In this document: piece by piece, positions 25,885 through 35,432 of the stretch
Layout: each line of letters opens with the position of its first letter
Position numbering within the stretch: the stretch's first letter is position 1
Assembly (NCBI RefSeq): GCF_000204415.1
Contig: NC_015416.1
Span: forward strand, 992,001 to 1,056,000
Direction: 5' to 3'
Length of the DNA: 64,000 nt
Origin: Methanothrix soehngenii GP6
GTDB taxonomy: Archaea > Halobacteriota > Methanosarcinia > Methanotrichales > Methanotrichaceae
Made by a program: the position numbers and the translations under genes
Notes under the pieces: model-generated
Database searches by the model: none
What the model saw: the letters and a program-made list of their open reading frames with translations, nothing else
What the model was told of the DNA's origin: nothing

Positions 25885-27567
25885 TTACATCGTCTCCAGG
25901 GCGGATATGCCCAGGGTCTCCAGGGTGGTTCGCAGGGCGTTTCTGGCCGCTTTAGCCAGAGCCAGCCTGGCATCCCGAAGCTCAAAAGATGCATCCAGCA
26001 CTGGGCTGTAGCGGTAGAAGAGGTTGAAGCTCTCCGCCAGCTCGCGGGCATATGTGGCCAGATGATGGGGCTTTAGCTCGCATGCTGCCCTGTCGATGAC
26101 CAGATCGAACTGGGCGATCTTCTTGATCAGGGCGACCTCATAATCGCTTACCAGCAGATCAGCCTGGAACTTTTCACTCTGTTCGCCTTTGCGAAGGATG
26201 CTGCAGGCCCGGGCATGGGAGTACTGGATGAAGGGGGCTGACAGCTTCTCGAAGTCTAAGGCCTGCTTCCAGTCGAAGGTGGTGGCCTTGTCCGCGGATA
26301 CCTTTACCACATCGTAGCGCACTGCACCGCTGGCTACCTGGCGGGCCACCTCCTTTAAAAACTCCGGGCTCTCATCAGGCCGGCGGGCCCTAACCTCTTC
26401 CATAGCCTGTTTTTCCACCTCATCCAATAGCTCGTCCGCGGAGATGAACTTGCCCTTGCGGGTGCTCATGGAGCCTGTAGGCAGAGAGACGAACTCGAAT
26501 ATCACCACCTCCGGCTCGCGGACGCCTAAAAGGCCCAAAGCCACTCGCAGCTGTCCGGAGACCAATTTATGGTCCGCTCCAAGGATATCCACAGAGCGAT
26601 CGGAGTTGGCCGACTTCCAGCGGTGGTAGGCCAGGTCGCGAGTGATGTATAGCGATGTCCCATTGGCTCTTTTCAGGACCATCTTCTTCTCAAAGCCATA
26701 ATCATTCAGGTCCAGCTGAAGAGATCCCTCATCCCAGGCGACAAGGCCGGTCTTCTCCAGGCTTTCTACGATCTCGGCCACGCTGCCATCCCGCACGAAC
26801 TCCGACTCCCAGTGGTAGCTGTCGTGGCAGATGTTCATCCTCTGCAAGGTCTGTTCTATTCCGCCGATAGCATAACGAACGGCAGACTGGACCTTGGCGG
26901 TGACCTCCGGATCGCCTGCCTCATAGAGCTGGATCACCCGGTCTGCCTCCTCCCGGATGGCGGGATTGCTCTCCATCTCCTTGTTTGCGGCAATGTAGAC
27001 CCGAGCGATGGCATGGTCCGGCTTGCTGCCGTCCAGCTGGAAGTGATCCAATCCCACCACCACCATCGCCTCCTGGCGGCCCATGTCGTTGACGTAGTAC
27101 TGGGCGTCCACAGTGCAGCCCGCCCGGCGCAGTATTCTGACCAGGGTATCGCCGATCACTGAGTTTCTGATATGGCCCACATGGAGCGGCCCGTCCGGAT
27201 TGGCGGAGGTGTGCTCCACTATGACCTTCTCGTTCATCCTCCCAGTCCAGGCATTGTCTGCCAGGGCCTGGTTCAAGACAGCATTCAGGAACGCTCGGTT
27301 CATGAAGAAGTTGAGGTAGGGGCCGGCAAGCTCCACCTTTTCTACATAGCGGAATTCATGGGGGATCGCCTGGTGGATCTCTCCAGCTATGGCGGCCGGG
27401 CTCTTCTTGAGGACCGGTGCCAGGCGGAAGGCCACTGAAGAGGCCAGATCGGCATGGGGGGTAAGCTCAAGCCCCAGGCTGTTTATACCCTCCTCTGGCG
27501 CGAAGCCACAGCGATCGAGGGCGCTTTTCAGCAGGCCCTCGACCTCGCTCATAAAATCAAGAAACAT
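25885..27567 (-). CDS. argS: Arginine--tRNA ligase
   Basis: 560-residue class I synthetase. The HIGH motif occurs as HVGH in ANPDGPLHVGHIRNSVIGD. The N-terminal Add-1 domain and the C-terminal anticodon-binding helical bundle with SAPFIQYSHARACSILRK are present; the KMSKS site is degenerate (STRKGKFIS), normal for ArgRS. GGTG lies directly upstream of ATG 27567. A secreted protein gene follows 3 bp downstream. Confidence 0.96.
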   Translation of the reverse strand: MFLDFMSEVEGLLKSALDRCGFAPEEGINSLGLELTPHADLASSVAFRLAPVLKKSPAAIAGEIHQAIPHEFRYVEKVELAGPYLNFFMNRAFLNAVLNQALADNAWTGRMNEKVIVEHTSANPDGPLHVGHIRNSVIGDTLVRILRRAGCTVDAQYYVNDMGRQEAMVVVGLDHFQLDGSKPDHAIARVYIAANKEMESNPAIREEADRVIQLYEAGDPEVTAKVQSAVRYAIGGIEQTLQRMNICHDSYHWESEFVRDGSVAEIVESLEKTGLVAWDEGSLQLDLNDYGFEKKMVLKRANGTSLYITRDLAYHRWKSANSDRSVDILGADHKLVSGQLRVALGLLGVREPEVVIFEFVSLPTGSMSTRKGKFISADELLDEVEKQAMEEVRARRPDESPEFLKEVARQVASGAVRYDVVKVSADKATTFDWKQALDFEKLSAPFIQYSHARACSILRKGEQSEKFQADLLVSDYEVALIKKIAQFDLVIDRAACELKPHHLATYARELAESFNLFYRYSPVLDASFELRDARLALAKAARNALRTTLETLGISALETM

Positions 27568-27869
27568 GGAAACACCATAATTAGATCTGAGTCCTCTGAA
27601 AGGATGAATCGATATAAGGATTACGTTGCGATTTCTTTTGTCTCAAATTCAGGAAAGGGCACTATCTAGAAATCAAGTGAAATTTGGTTTTTTGTCAGCG
27701 AGAAATTATCCTATCCCCGATATTATTGCTAATGTGGTCGCATAAATCGTTATAATTTGATTCGATCAAAATAGATTTATCAAAATAGATTATAAATTAA
27801 TATCTATATTTTAAAAAATTTCGTTGGCTATAACTATGGCGTTAGATGCGGTTAGCGGTGCTGAATCTT
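27568..27869. other. AT-rich spacer between argS and the transposase
   Basis: Strongly AT-rich from about 27660 on, with a short direct repeat TCAAAATAGATT at 27766-27777 and 27779-27790. No coding potential was seen. One transposon end may lie around 27825-27870, but I could not identify a matching inverted repeat on the far side of the transposase. Confidence 0.5.
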
Positions 27870-29180
27870 TTAACCCGTATCTAGAAAAGGAATGAACATA
27901 AAGAATGCATCGAGTAGCGTCTTTTGAGGTCTTCCAAAGACTCCGGCTTTCTTCAGCGCAGAGAGCTTTATCTGCTCTTTGATTCCAAGTTCCTCTAACT
28001 GCTTTTTTCTATGAGTCTTGAGGCTTGCTGAATAGAAATTTTCTATAGGATTGTTTGTAGCTGGAGCATTATCGACAAAGTAAAACGCTGTAAGATTTGG
28101 CCAAAGCTCTTCGATTTTCGCCAGTCTTTTTCTTACAGATATCATGAACGAGTCAGATTGCATCTTTAAAATTTTAAAATTATTTAAAGCTTCATAATAA
28201 TCTCTTTGTTTAAGGTTTTTGTTTTCCCTTCTGCGTTTCAACTCCAAATCTCGGACGAATTTATGAAATGCGTTCTTTGCCTCCTTAATCCAGGACTTAT
28301 ATTCCTTGTCGCTTCTCTGTTTCATGGTTTTCTCTTCTTCGATCAAGCAGGAAAGAAACTCTATCTCAGGCTCACGATCATAAAATATATTAAGCAATCT
28401 GTATTTAATTAATTCCTGTTCAATGCTCGTTTTTCGAGGAAAATCATTGACTATGAGCTTATTCAAATGGAGCAAACAGAATTGATGGATGACCTTATTA
28501 CCGAAAACTCTTTTAAAAATATCACTGTATCCTCGGTAGAGATCTGTGACAATAAATATCTGCTTTTGGGTATCAAGATTTCTTCGAAGGAAACTTTCGA
28601 TAGTATCGGCGTCTTTTGAATCATAAAGTTCATCCGCGATTACTTGCCTTGTTACCGAATCAAGGAGTGTCAAGCGATACTTTTGGTTTCGACCTGCCTT
28701 GGGATGTTGCTCATCATAATGCACAAACTGGATATTTTTGACCGGAGGGATATCCATCTCATCAATCGCGCACTGGACCATGTTCCGGATAGTATCTTTA
28801 TCCCGAGGATATAGATAGCCCATTATCGATTCTATCACTTCATAAGATACGTGGTTAAGCCTCAGACGAGTGCAGATTTCCGTGATAATCCCTAAGAAGT
28901 CTGCCTTTAGATTGACCCAGAAGTCTCGATTTTCTTCAGTTGACTTTCCGCAAGCGCCACATAAATATTTCCCGACGTTTGCCCCTCCGAGATGTCTCTT
29001 CTGGCAGGTGTTAAAACCATTATGGCTCATTGGATGGCCACATTCGGGACATAATGGCGGCACTATTTTCCGAAAAATACCGCTCGCAGTAAATTCAAAG
29101 TCGTTTGAGTAATCCTGGAAGATATTTGAAAGCATTTCACGATACGGAAAATTTATCAAGCTTAATTGCATCTCAGTCAT
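27870..29180 (-). CDS. DDE transposase with N-terminal zinc ribbon (possibly ISH6-like)
   Basis: 436 residues. An N-terminal zinc ribbon (CPECGHPM with CGACGKS) precedes a helix-turn-helix-like region and an RNase H-fold catalytic core. The DDE triad is visible as YDEQHP (first Asp), VTDLYRGY (second Asp) and NNPIENFYS (Glu). The length and architecture suggest the archaeal ISH6 group, but that assignment is tentative. The frame is full length, so the element may be active. Codon use is more AT-rich than in the neighbours, consistent with a mobile gene. Terminal inverted repeats were not found by eye. Confidence 0.85.
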   Translation of the reverse strand: MTEMQLSLINFPYREMLSNIFQDYSNDFEFTASGIFRKIVPPLCPECGHPMSHNGFNTCQKRHLGGANVGKYLCGACGKSTEENRDFWVNLKADFLGIITEICTRLRLNHVSYEVIESIMGYLYPRDKDTIRNMVQCAIDEMDIPPVKNIQFVHYDEQHPKAGRNQKYRLTLLDSVTRQVIADELYDSKDADTIESFLRRNLDTQKQIFIVTDLYRGYSDIFKRVFGNKVIHQFCLLHLNKLIVNDFPRKTSIEQELIKYRLLNIFYDREPEIEFLSCLIEEEKTMKQRSDKEYKSWIKEAKNAFHKFVRDLELKRRRENKNLKQRDYYEALNNFKILKMQSDSFMISVRKRLAKIEELWPNLTAFYFVDNAPATNNPIENFYSASLKTHRKKQLEELGIKEQIKLSALKKAGVFGRPQKTLLDAFFMFIPFLDTG

Positions 29181-29320
29181 TGTAGGGTCACACAGGGTAC
29201 ATGATTATCATAATATTAATAATTTGTGATAGAATGTGCCCTGCCTACATCACTTATTTAGGAGCTTGTGCCCAGGAAAGTATAATATCTCGGACTGTTT
29301 ACTCTAAAATGGGATTTGTA

Positions 29321-30544
29321 ATGAAATTCTTCGCAGTTTTTCTGATGATGCTGTTGTGCGCCCCAGCCCTTGCCTCGACGGAATCGAGCGGGGTTGAGGC
29401 CACCACAGCCGTGACTTTGCCTGTCGACTCTGTCACCGTTTATCCGGACGGCCTGATGGCAGTGAAGCGCATGGGAACCCTGGATACAACTGTCGGCGAG
29501 CATAAGTTCGTAATCAACATTCCTGATGCAGCCGACAAGAGCTCCATCCTCTTGAGCGTGAGCAATGCCAGCGTACAGAGAGTGGTTTATGACTCCAATC
29601 CCGTTTACGCTCTGAATATCTCTTCCTCGGGACCGCAGGACTTTGCGCTCAGCTATCTGATGCACAGTGCAGGCTTCTGGGAGCCCAGATACGATCTGCA
29701 TCTCGCCAATGATTCCGTTCTTCTGAATGCAAACGCCGTCGTCCGCAATCGTGGCGGAGAGGACCTGAAGAACGTGCGACTCAAGCTGGTGGCCGGACTG
29801 CCTCTTGCCGTCGAGCCGATATACAGGTCCGCACAAATCCAGCAGGCATATGCGGCCGAAGCAGCGTTAAACGAGGCTTTTGATCTGGCAGCTGCCCCAG
29901 AGGGCTCATCCTCAGGCGAACTGGAGACGCTCTACATCTTCGAGCTGGAGGGCAGAAAGGATCTGGCCATGGACAAGGAGATCGGATTCCCGCTCTTCCA
30001 AGAGAACGTACCTCTGGTCAGGGTCTACACCTGGAATGCCTACCTTCAGGAGGAGGGGCCTGCAGTGGAGGAGATCCGGGCCAATAACACCATGAAGAAC
30101 CCCTGGCCTTCCGGGACGGCGCTGCTCTACAGAAATGACGACTATGTCTCCACCATAGACATGCCCTACACTGCATCCGGGACCAATGCCACCCTTGTCA
30201 TCGGCCCGTCTGCGGATCTCAAGGTTACGAGAAAGCTGAAGGACTACAACGTCACGGAGAAGATCCGGGCCATCACGTCCAACGGACGGAATCATACCGT
30301 AAAAGAGACCACTGAGACCTGGACCTATCACCTCAAAGTCGAGAGCAATCTGGACCGTGCGGCCACTTTAGAGGCCACAGACAACCTGCCCCAGGAGGCG
30401 GAGATGATCGACGTCACCCCCAAACCCGCCGAGACCACGGCCACCAGCCTGAAATGGCGGCTACAGCTATTGGCGCGGCAGAAGACGGCCATCGACTACA
30501 GCTATCGAGTGGTAACGACGGAGAGCCTGGATGGTTCGTCCTAG
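29321..30544 (+). CDS. DUF4139 domain-containing secreted protein, paralogue 1
   Basis: 407 residues. The signal peptide (MKFFAVFLMMLLCAPALAS) precedes an N-terminal beta domain with TLPVDSVTVYPDGLMAVKR and a DUF4139 domain with YDLHLANDSVLLNANAVVRN, NRGGEDLKNVRLKLVAGLP and YIFELEGRKDLAMDKEIGFP. The open frame begins at 29201, but the signal peptide starts at ATG 29321. There is no C-terminal anchor. The family is extracellular and of unknown function. It is about two-thirds identical by eye to the gene at 32304-33530. Confidence 0.83.
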   Translation: MKFFAVFLMMLLCAPALASTESSGVEATTAVTLPVDSVTVYPDGLMAVKRMGTLDTTVGEHKFVINIPDAADKSSILLSVSNASVQRVVYDSNPVYALNISSSGPQDFALSYLMHSAGFWEPRYDLHLANDSVLLNANAVVRNRGGEDLKNVRLKLVAGLPLAVEPIYRSAQIQQAYAAEAALNEAFDLAAAPEGSSSGELETLYIFELEGRKDLAMDKEIGFPLFQENVPLVRVYTWNAYLQEEGPAVEEIRANNTMKNPWPSGTALLYRNDDYVSTIDMPYTASGTNATLVIGPSADLKVTRKLKDYNVTEKIRAITSNGRNHTVKETTETWTYHLKVESNLDRAATLEATDNLPQEAEMIDVTPKPAETTATSLKWRLQLLARQKTAIDYSYRVVTTESLDGSS

Positions 30545-30595
30545 GAATTTGGTGTAAACAATAGCTAACGGCGATTCAACCATAAAATAATCAAG

Positions 30596-30656
30596 AGACC
30601 ATGGGATTCAAATCTCATCCACGATGAGCTCATCCCCTGTCTTGAGCCCATGGTCT
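30596..30656. repeat. Hairpin with 10-bp perfect arms
   Basis: AGACCATGGG (30596-30605) pairs with CCCATGGTCT (30647-30656). The loop contains a smaller hairpin, CTCATC-cac-GATGAG. It is immediately upstream of the decayed permease gene; it may be a terminator for the DUF4139 gene or a mobile-element scar. Confidence 0.55.
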
Positions 30657-30660
30657 TTAA

Positions 30661-31040
30661 ATCAGTCACAGGCTCCAGTGGCCGAACCAGGATCATCTCC
30701 TGGGAAGTGATAAGCTCGGGCGGGATGTCCTTTCAAGGATTATCTTTGGGTGCCCGGCTCTCTCTGCTCATGCCCGCCATAATCGTAGTCATATCTCTCT
30801 TTATCAGAACCACTGTGAGCCTGCTGTCCGGATTCAAAGGCGGACTGGTGGATAGCCTGCTCATGAGGCTGGCGGACATGAAAAGCTCTTTCCCCGGACT
30901 CCTGCTCACCCAGGCATAATAGGCATGCTGGGGCCTAGGCTTTTTTACGCAGTGATCGCCATGAGCATATCCGGCTGGACAGGATACGACCGGATTATCC
31001 GGCGGATGACCCCATCCTTCCAGGAGACGGAGGCCCACAA
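30661..31040 (+). pseudogene. Decayed DppC/OppC/NikC-type ABC transporter permease
   Basis: Conserved permease blocks are spread over two frames. Frame 1 (about 30661-30750) reads DHLLGSDKLGRDVLSRIIFG. The frame then shifts by +1 to frame 2 (GARLSLL, GGLVDSLLMRLADM, FPGLLL, to about 30915), and back to frame 1 (IIGMLGPRLFYAVIAMS, then GWTGYDRIIRR, about 30917-31008). After SFQETE the similarity fades. The N-terminus and the EAA loop C-terminal half are missing. It is therefore a remnant of a peptide or nickel uptake operon. This is a direct reading of the three-frame translation; the family assignment is strong. Confidence 0.85.
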
Positions 31041-31524
31041 TATGAGATGCAGCGAAGGCCAGGCAGTCCTGGCCTTTAATGATGGCGATGAGGTGGCGAT
31101 TAAAGCCTTCTGCGCTCAGGTTGAAACTGAGCATCCCACCTGTGCGAAAGAGCACCCGCATGATACCTCAAATAAAGGCAATCACTGGCGCTATATCTAA
31201 TGTCTTGGGAAAGATCAAGGGCTTGAGGGATGATATCCAGCCCGGATATGCTGACAATCTCAGGCAGGTACAGGCCGATGTCCGAGCAATTAAGGAACGC
31301 TTGGGTATACGGTGAAAAGCAGCAACATCACGCCCTGCGGCAGAGCTGGCTTGACAGGATCGGGCAGGACGGGTGGGCCGGGCGAGCGCTCGTGATGCGC
31401 AGCTGCGCGGAGGCAACGGGCTGGATATTTTATCCAAAGCAAATCGAATATAATAAATAAGGGGAACGCAGTAAACTACTTGCTGCATCTAAATGATAAC
31501 AATCAGTTGTGATGGGTGGTTTCA
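31041..31524. other. Probably non-coding or degenerate stretch
   Basis: About 480 bp between the permease remnant and the toxin-antitoxin pair. A 51-codon frame at 31160-31315 (ends RQVQADVRAIKERLGIR, helical) has no ribosome binding site and no recognised family. Other frames are short and unconvincing. It may hold further eroded pieces of the lost operon. Confidence 0.45.
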
Positions 31525-31761
31525 ATGAGCGAAGTAATGGCAAAGCCCGGCTTTCAGGAGCTTATCGAGACTTTAGAGGCTCTGCCCATCGAAGATCGGG
31601 AAATGCTTGTGGAGATTATCAATAAACGCATCATTGAGCAGCGTCGAGAACGCCTGGTTGCAGATATGAAAGAATCTTTGGAAGCCTGCGGGCGAGGCGA
31701 GGTTCATACGGGTACTGTGGATGACCTCCTGAAGGATCTCGAAGAGGATTTGAGAGAGTGA
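31525..31761 (+). CDS. Antitoxin of a RelE/ParE-type module
   Basis: 78 residues, strongly acidic and helical (QELIETLEALPIEDREMLVE, VDDLLKDLEEDLRE), typical of RelB/DUF-type antitoxins that pair with RelE toxins. ATG 31525 follows GGGTGG. Its last codons overlap the toxin start by 4 nt (GTGA), the classic coupling of antitoxin and toxin. Confidence 0.8.
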   Translation: MSEVMAKPGFQELIETLEALPIEDREMLVEIINKRIIEQRRERLVADMKESLEACGRGEVHTGTVDDLLKDLEEDLRE

Positions 31762-32042
31762 GGCGGCTCATCTGGGCCAAAGCCTTCCGCCGAGCCCTCA
31801 AAAGAATTGTCAAACAGAGGCCGGATATTTTGCCGAAGGTTGAGAAGGCATTGCGCCTCCTGGCTGAGGACCCTTTTCATCCTGAGCTGCATTCTCATAA
31901 ATTGAAAGGGCAATTGGAGAGGATGTGGGCCTGCAGTATAGATTACGATAATCGTATTCTCTTCATGTTCTTGAAGAATCCTGATTCAGGGGCGGATGAC
32001 GTACTTCTTGTCTCGATGGGAACTCACCAAGAGGTATATTGA
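31758..32042 (+). CDS. RelE/ParE superfamily toxin
   Basis: 94 residues starting with GTG. Basic N-terminus (RRLIWAKAFRRALKRIVKQR), AEDPFHPELHSHKLKG, and DYDNRILFMF match the RelE/YafQ/YoeB fold; the C-terminal SMGTHQEVY supplies a His and Tyr in the usual catalytic area. Likely a ribosome-dependent mRNA interferase inhibited by the upstream protein. The pair lies in a degenerate region between the DUF4139 paralogues. Confidence 0.82.
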   Translation: MRRLIWAKAFRRALKRIVKQRPDILPKVEKALRLLAEDPFHPELHSHKLKGQLERMWACSIDYDNRILFMFLKNPDSGADDVLLVSMGTHQEVY

Positions 32043-32303
32043 CCATGTGACTTCGCCTCAGGCTCTGCAGTCGATTTCTTTTTAGTATCTCTGCCGCAGG
32101 ATCTGCTCTTTTCTTGGCAGCGTCTCTGGCCAGCCTGGGATTCACGGGCCTGGGGCCTAGCCGCCCAGCGCAGAGTGGGGCTTGATGATCAGCGATTCCA
32201 GGGTTGATATTTTCTGCGCCTACCGGAAGATTGGTCTAAGAGATGGAAGTCATTTGAGAAAAAGCTAATACTCTTTACCACTCATTAAGAATGAGGTGTT
32301 CTT

Positions 32304-33530
32304 ATGAAGCCCTATGCAATTATTCTAGTGCTGTTGTTATGCGTTCCTGCCTCGGCCTCGCAGGAGGCGAGCGAAGTCGAGGCCACAACCGCCATTACCC
32401 TGCCCGTGGATTCCGTCACCATCTATCCTGACGGCCTGATGGCAGTTAAAAGGACGGGACTTTTGGATGTGACCGAGGGAGCTCACAAGTTCGTGGTCAA
32501 TGTTCCGGATAAGGCCGATTTCGGCTCTGTCCTTCTCTCGGTGAGCAATGCCACCACCGATAGGGTGGTCTACGAGTCAGATCCCATCTATACCCTGAAC
32601 ATATCGTCCGCTGGATCGCAGAGATTCGATCTGAGCTACCTCATGTACAGCTCTGCCACCTGGAAGCCCATATACGACCTGCACCTCAGCGAGGATCAGG
32701 TGCTGGTGAAGTCCAATGCTGTGGTGAGCAACCGGGGAGGAGAGGACCTGAAGAACGTGCGCCTCAAGCTGGTGGCCGGTCTCTCTCCAGAGGTGCATGC
32801 CTATCCTGCTGCACCCAGAAGCGCAGGTGCGGCAGATGCCAAAATGGCGTATGCGATGGAAGAGGTGGCATATGAAGCCGCCCCGGATCTTCCGGCCACG
32901 GGCGAATTGGAGACCCTTTATATTTTCGAGCTGGAAGGACGAAAGGACCTGGCAATGGACAAGGAGATCGGATTCCCCCTCTTTGAGAAGGAGTCACCCC
33001 TGGTGAGGATCTATACCTGGGATGCCAGCCGGCAGTCTGAGGGTCCGGCAGATGAGGAGGTCCGTATCAATAACACCCTGGAAAATCCCTGGCCCGAGGG
33101 GAAGGCCATGCTCTACCGCAATGGCGAATATGTCTCCACCATCCAGATGCCTTATACTCCTGCCGGCACCAACGCCTCCATTGTGGTGGGCACCTCTGCC
33201 GATCTGAAGCTGGAGAAAAAGCTCTCCGACTATAACAAGACCGAAGAGATCAAAGCGATAAGCACGCCTGAGGGTAACCGCACCGTCAAGGAGATCAGAC
33301 AGGCCTGGACCTATCACCTTTCGATCAAGAGCAACCTGGACCGGACTGCAGATTTGGAGGTAACGGACACTGTTCCTCAGGAGGCGGTGATGATCTCAGT
33401 CTCCCCCGAGCCCGATGAGAGAACTGCCACCACCCTGAAGTGGAAGCTGGAGGTCATGCCCCGCCAGGAGATGTCAATCAACTACACCTATCAGGTGAAG
33501 ACGACAGAGAGTCTGGACAGAGAATACTAA
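32304..33530 (+). CDS. DUF4139 domain-containing secreted protein, paralogue 2
   Basis: 408 residues. Signal peptide at residues 1-19, then the same two-domain layout as the gene at 29321-30544, with shared blocks ITLPVDSVTIYPDGLMAVKR, NRGGEDLKNVRLKLVAGL, ELEGRKDLAMDKEIGFPLF and YLSTIQMPYTPAGTNAS-like stretch (YVSTIQMPYT). The central linker is different and Ala/Met-rich. GAGGTG is 6 bases before the ATG. A T-run at 33546-33551 may terminate it. Confidence 0.85.
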   Translation: MKPYAIILVLLLCVPASASQEASEVEATTAITLPVDSVTIYPDGLMAVKRTGLLDVTEGAHKFVVNVPDKADFGSVLLSVSNATTDRVVYESDPIYTLNISSAGSQRFDLSYLMYSSATWKPIYDLHLSEDQVLVKSNAVVSNRGGEDLKNVRLKLVAGLSPEVHAYPAAPRSAGAADAKMAYAMEEVAYEAAPDLPATGELETLYIFELEGRKDLAMDKEIGFPLFEKESPLVRIYTWDASRQSEGPADEEVRINNTLENPWPEGKAMLYRNGEYVSTIQMPYTPAGTNASIVVGTSADLKLEKKLSDYNKTEEIKAISTPEGNRTVKEIRQAWTYHLSIKSNLDRTADLEVTDTVPQEAVMISVSPEPDERTATTLKWKLEVMPRQEMSINYTYQVKTTESLDREY

Positions 33531-33589
33531 ACCAGACCTCTCTCTTTTTTCTGCAAAAAAAAAAATTGATCGGCCAGTGGACAGCAGCG

Positions 33590-34048
33590 TTAATCCACCT
33601 GGACCTTCTGAGCATTTACCACTACCAATTTCGGAAGATGCACCTCCAGGATGCCGTCCTTGAACATTGCCCGCACCTGCTCTGGCTTGACCTCCGCCGG
33701 CAGCTTGATCTCCCTTTTTAGGCTTATGGAATTGAGCTCCTGGCGCAGATATCGGCCCTCCCTGGGACTGGCCTTGGCGTCGACATACAGGCTGTCCTCG
33801 GTCACCCTCAGGTCGATCATATCCTTGCTGGCGCCGGGCAGGGCCACCAGAGCGATCAGCTCTACATCGGCATCTATGAGGTCAAGAGGTGCCCGGTCAA
33901 GGCTCTTCGTCTCAGATATCTCGCCCGTCACATCGCCCAGGATCTTCTTCGCCGCCTGGCTCGCCTGGCTGGACATTCTCGCCGCCTCGACTGCGGCTTT
34001 GCCGATCATGCGTTCCAGATCGCTGGTGCCTGAAGAATCGGATCTCAT
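33590..34048 (-). CDS. Hsp20/alpha-crystallin family protein, short form
   Basis: 152 residues. An alpha-crystallin-like domain spans residues about 58-152 (DADVELIALVALPGASKDMI, PAEVKPEQVRAMFKDGILEVHLPK). The N-terminal arm is Ala/Ser-rich. The C-terminal I-x-I motif is not obvious (it ends VVNAQKVQVD), which could affect oligomerisation. It is divergent enough from the Hsp20 at 4672-5187 to be a separate class. Confidence 0.87.
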   Translation of the reverse strand: MRSDSSGTSDLERMIGKAAVEAARMSSQASQAAKKILGDVTGEISETKSLDRAPLDLIDADVELIALVALPGASKDMIDLRVTEDSLYVDAKASPREGRYLRQELNSISLKREIKLPAEVKPEQVRAMFKDGILEVHLPKLVVVNAQKVQVD

Positions 34049-34088
34049 AACTTAAAATAGTGCTCTGTTCTCATAAAACCTTTTGCAT

Positions 34089-35432
34089 TCACTGCAATTG
34101 CGCTCCCTGGAAGCGTCCGTAGCCTGGTCCGACCGCCAGATCATCATCCCAGACCACACTGCCCCTTATGATCGTCATCCTGGGAAATATGGCCTTCATC
34201 CCCTCATAGGGGGTCCAGTCCGCCCGGCTGTGCAGTCGATCGGCCCTTATCTCCGCCACCCTCTTGGGGTCGACTATCACCAGATCGGCATCCTTTCCCA
34301 CTTTAATAGCTCCTTTTCCAGCCAGGCCAAAGATCCTCGCCGGCCTGGTGGCCAGGGCATCCACCAATCGGTCCAGGCGGAGAAGATTTCTCCTCACAGC
34401 GAAAAGCATAAGCGGCAGCATGGTCTCCACCCCAGGGACCCCTGCTGGTGCCTCCCAGATGTCCTCTCCCTTCTCCTCCGGGAGATGGGGTGCATGATCC
34501 GAGGCTAAAATATCGATGCTGCCAGTCCTCAGCCCCTCCCAGAGCCGTTCGCTGTCTGCCTTACCCCGCAGGGGTGGATTCATCTTCAGCAATGACCCCT
34601 GCTTTTTATAGTCCATAACATTGAGAAGGAGATGATGAGGGGTGACCTCGCAGGTCAGTCTCGAGTTGGCATTATTATGAGCTGCACTTTTTGGCTCGGC
34701 TGCAACAGTCTCCTCTCTTGTCCATTCCTGCCTGGTCCTCTCAATCAGATTCAGTCCCTGGCCGCTGCTTATGTGGCAGATATGCAGACGGTCCGACCAG
34801 CCTGAGACCTTCTCAATGGCCTGAACCTCCGCCTCCACCGGCCGGGCGAGGGAGTGAACCTCAGGATCCTGCCGGCTGGATAGGGCCATTGCCATCTCTT
34901 TAATAATAGAGCCATCCTCAGCATGAATCGTAGCCAGCAACCCCAATCTCCTCGTCTCGGCGAGAATCCGAACAATCTCAGGATCGCTGTGCTCATAGCA
35001 GAATATCTCCCCGATAGCCTGGGCTCCTGCCTTCTTCAGCTCCTCGATCTTGCCCGGACCGCCATTGATGCAGTAGTCCACCACGGAGCTGGCTCGCGCC
35101 CGCTCCAGCTTCATCTCGAATGAGATGCGGTCTAGGGTCCTCGGATCGGTGTTCGGCTGGTCGATGACCGTGCTGATCCCTCCCGCGGCTGAGGCTGTTG
35201 ATCCGGAGAGCCAGTCCTCTTTGTAGCTTGGCCCGGGATCACGAAAGTGGACATGAGCATCGATGCATCCCGGCAGGACCAGCATTCCCTGAGCATCGAT
35301 CTTCTCTGCCGCCCGGTGCGGGCCGCCCAGGGCAGCGATCCTCCCCTCTTTGATCCAGATATCGATGCTTTTCAGCCCGTTATTTGTATAGACCAAGCCG
35401 TTTGATACCGCCAGATCAAAGTTTATATCCAA
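34089..35432 (-). CDS. pyrC: Dihydroorotase
   Basis: 447 residues, amidohydrolase TIM barrel. The metal-binding [10 protein letters not shown] is near residue 59, followed by QPNTDP, a HAEDGS site, [10 protein letters not shown] and SDHAPH. It cyclises carbamoyl-aspartate in pyrimidine synthesis. All usual metal ligands appear present, but an allantoinase-like role cannot be fully excluded by motif alone. The start is TTG 35432, very close to an AGGAGG, and overlaps the upstream adenosine-specific kinase gene by 17 bp. Confidence 0.92.
   Translation of the reverse strand: MDINFDLAVSNGLVYTNNGLKSIDIWIKEGRIAALGGPHRAAEKIDAQGMLVLPGCIDAHVHFRDPGPSYKEDWLSGSTASAAGGISTVIDQPNTDPRTLDRISFEMKLERARASSVVDYCINGGPGKIEELKKAGAQAIGEIFCYEHSDPEIVRILAETRRLGLLATIHAEDGSIIKEMAMALSSRQDPEVHSLARPVEAEVQAIEKVSGWSDRLHICHISSGQGLNLIERTRQEWTREETVAAEPKSAAHNNANSRLTCEVTPHHLLLNVMDYKKQGSLLKMNPPLRGKADSERLWEGLRTGSIDILASDHAPHLPEEKGEDIWEAPAGVPGVETMLPLMLFAVRRNLLRLDRLVDALATRPARIFGLAGKGAIKVGKDADLVIVDPKRVAEIRADRLHSRADWTPYEGMKAIFPRMTIIRGSVVWDDDLAVGPGYGRFQGAQLQ

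Noticed and set aside
27800-29300. Terminal inverted repeats for the transposase gene
   Set aside because: Compared both flanks by eye (27780-27880 and 29181-29320) and found no convincing matching pair.
31160-31315. 51-codon frame ending RAIKERLGIR
   Set aside because: No ribosome binding site, no recognised family, located in a degenerate region.
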